Positions 5,961-5,975 of a stretch of 5,975 bases of DNA are shown here, piece by piece. A model generated the notes under the pieces. It made no database searches, had not been told where the DNA came from, and saw only the letters and a program-made list of their open reading frames with translations. The stretch is from assembly GCA_023623095.1 (NCBI GenBank), contig JAMNXX010000065.1:1-5975 (forward strand), written 5' to 3'. This DNA comes from Bacillota bacterium (GTDB taxonomy: Bacteria; Bacillota; Clostridia; Peptostreptococcales; Thermotaleaceae). The first letter of the stretch is position 1. Every line of letters begins with the position of its first letter. Made by a program: the position numbers and the translations under genes.

Positions 5961-5975
5961 ATTTCTTTAAAATTT

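Noticed and set aside
1..5975. CRISPR array, insertion sequence, tRNA or phage genes
   Set aside because: No direct-repeat array, transposase, terminal inverted repeats, cloverleaf or phage-like protein was seen on either strand.

Overview
The window looks like a low-GC Gram-positive chromosome (Bacillota). Genes begin with strong AGGAGG-type ribosome binding sites, promoters match the housekeeping sigma-A consensus, and base composition is AT-rich. The truncated gene at the left edge encodes the N-terminus of a CdaA-type diadenylate cyclase, a hallmark of this phylum. Its wording, together with an archaeal-type phosphoglycerate mutase and clustered M42 peptidases, suggests Clostridia, perhaps an anaerobe or thermophile. 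That assignment is inference from memory of homologues.

Layout: (1) 1-338, minus strand, 5' part of cdaA running off the left edge. (2) 339-686, an AT-rich divergent intergenic region with a good sigma-A promoter for cdaA and weaker candidates for the rightward gene. (3) 687-1904, apgM, cofactor-independent phosphoglycerate mutase. (4) 1905-2005, a short gap without terminator but with a perfect extended -10 element. (5) 2006-5080, three consecutive, different M42 metallo-aminopeptidase genes whose ends overlap by 10 and 11 bases. (6) 5085-5117, a strong intrinsic terminator closing the transcription unit. (7) 5118-5279, a spacer with a well-formed promoter. (8) 5280-5960, an endonuclease/exonuclease/phosphatase-fold hydrolase.

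The core is the three-gene M42 cassette. M42 enzymes form cytosolic tetrahedral dodecamers (TET particles) that trim peptides left by ATP-dependent proteases. Three overlapping paralogues made from one message, each with all metal ligands but with consistent differences at the metal site and in the accessory domain, suggest complementary specificities and possibly a mixed particle. Thermotoga maritima, as I recall, also has three adjacent M42 genes (TM_1048 to TM_1050), so the layout is not unique. apgM may be co-transcribed with the cassette by readthrough, but the internal promoter would also let the peptidases be expressed alone. cdaA and the EEP hydrolase are separate transcription units with no evident functional tie to the peptidases.
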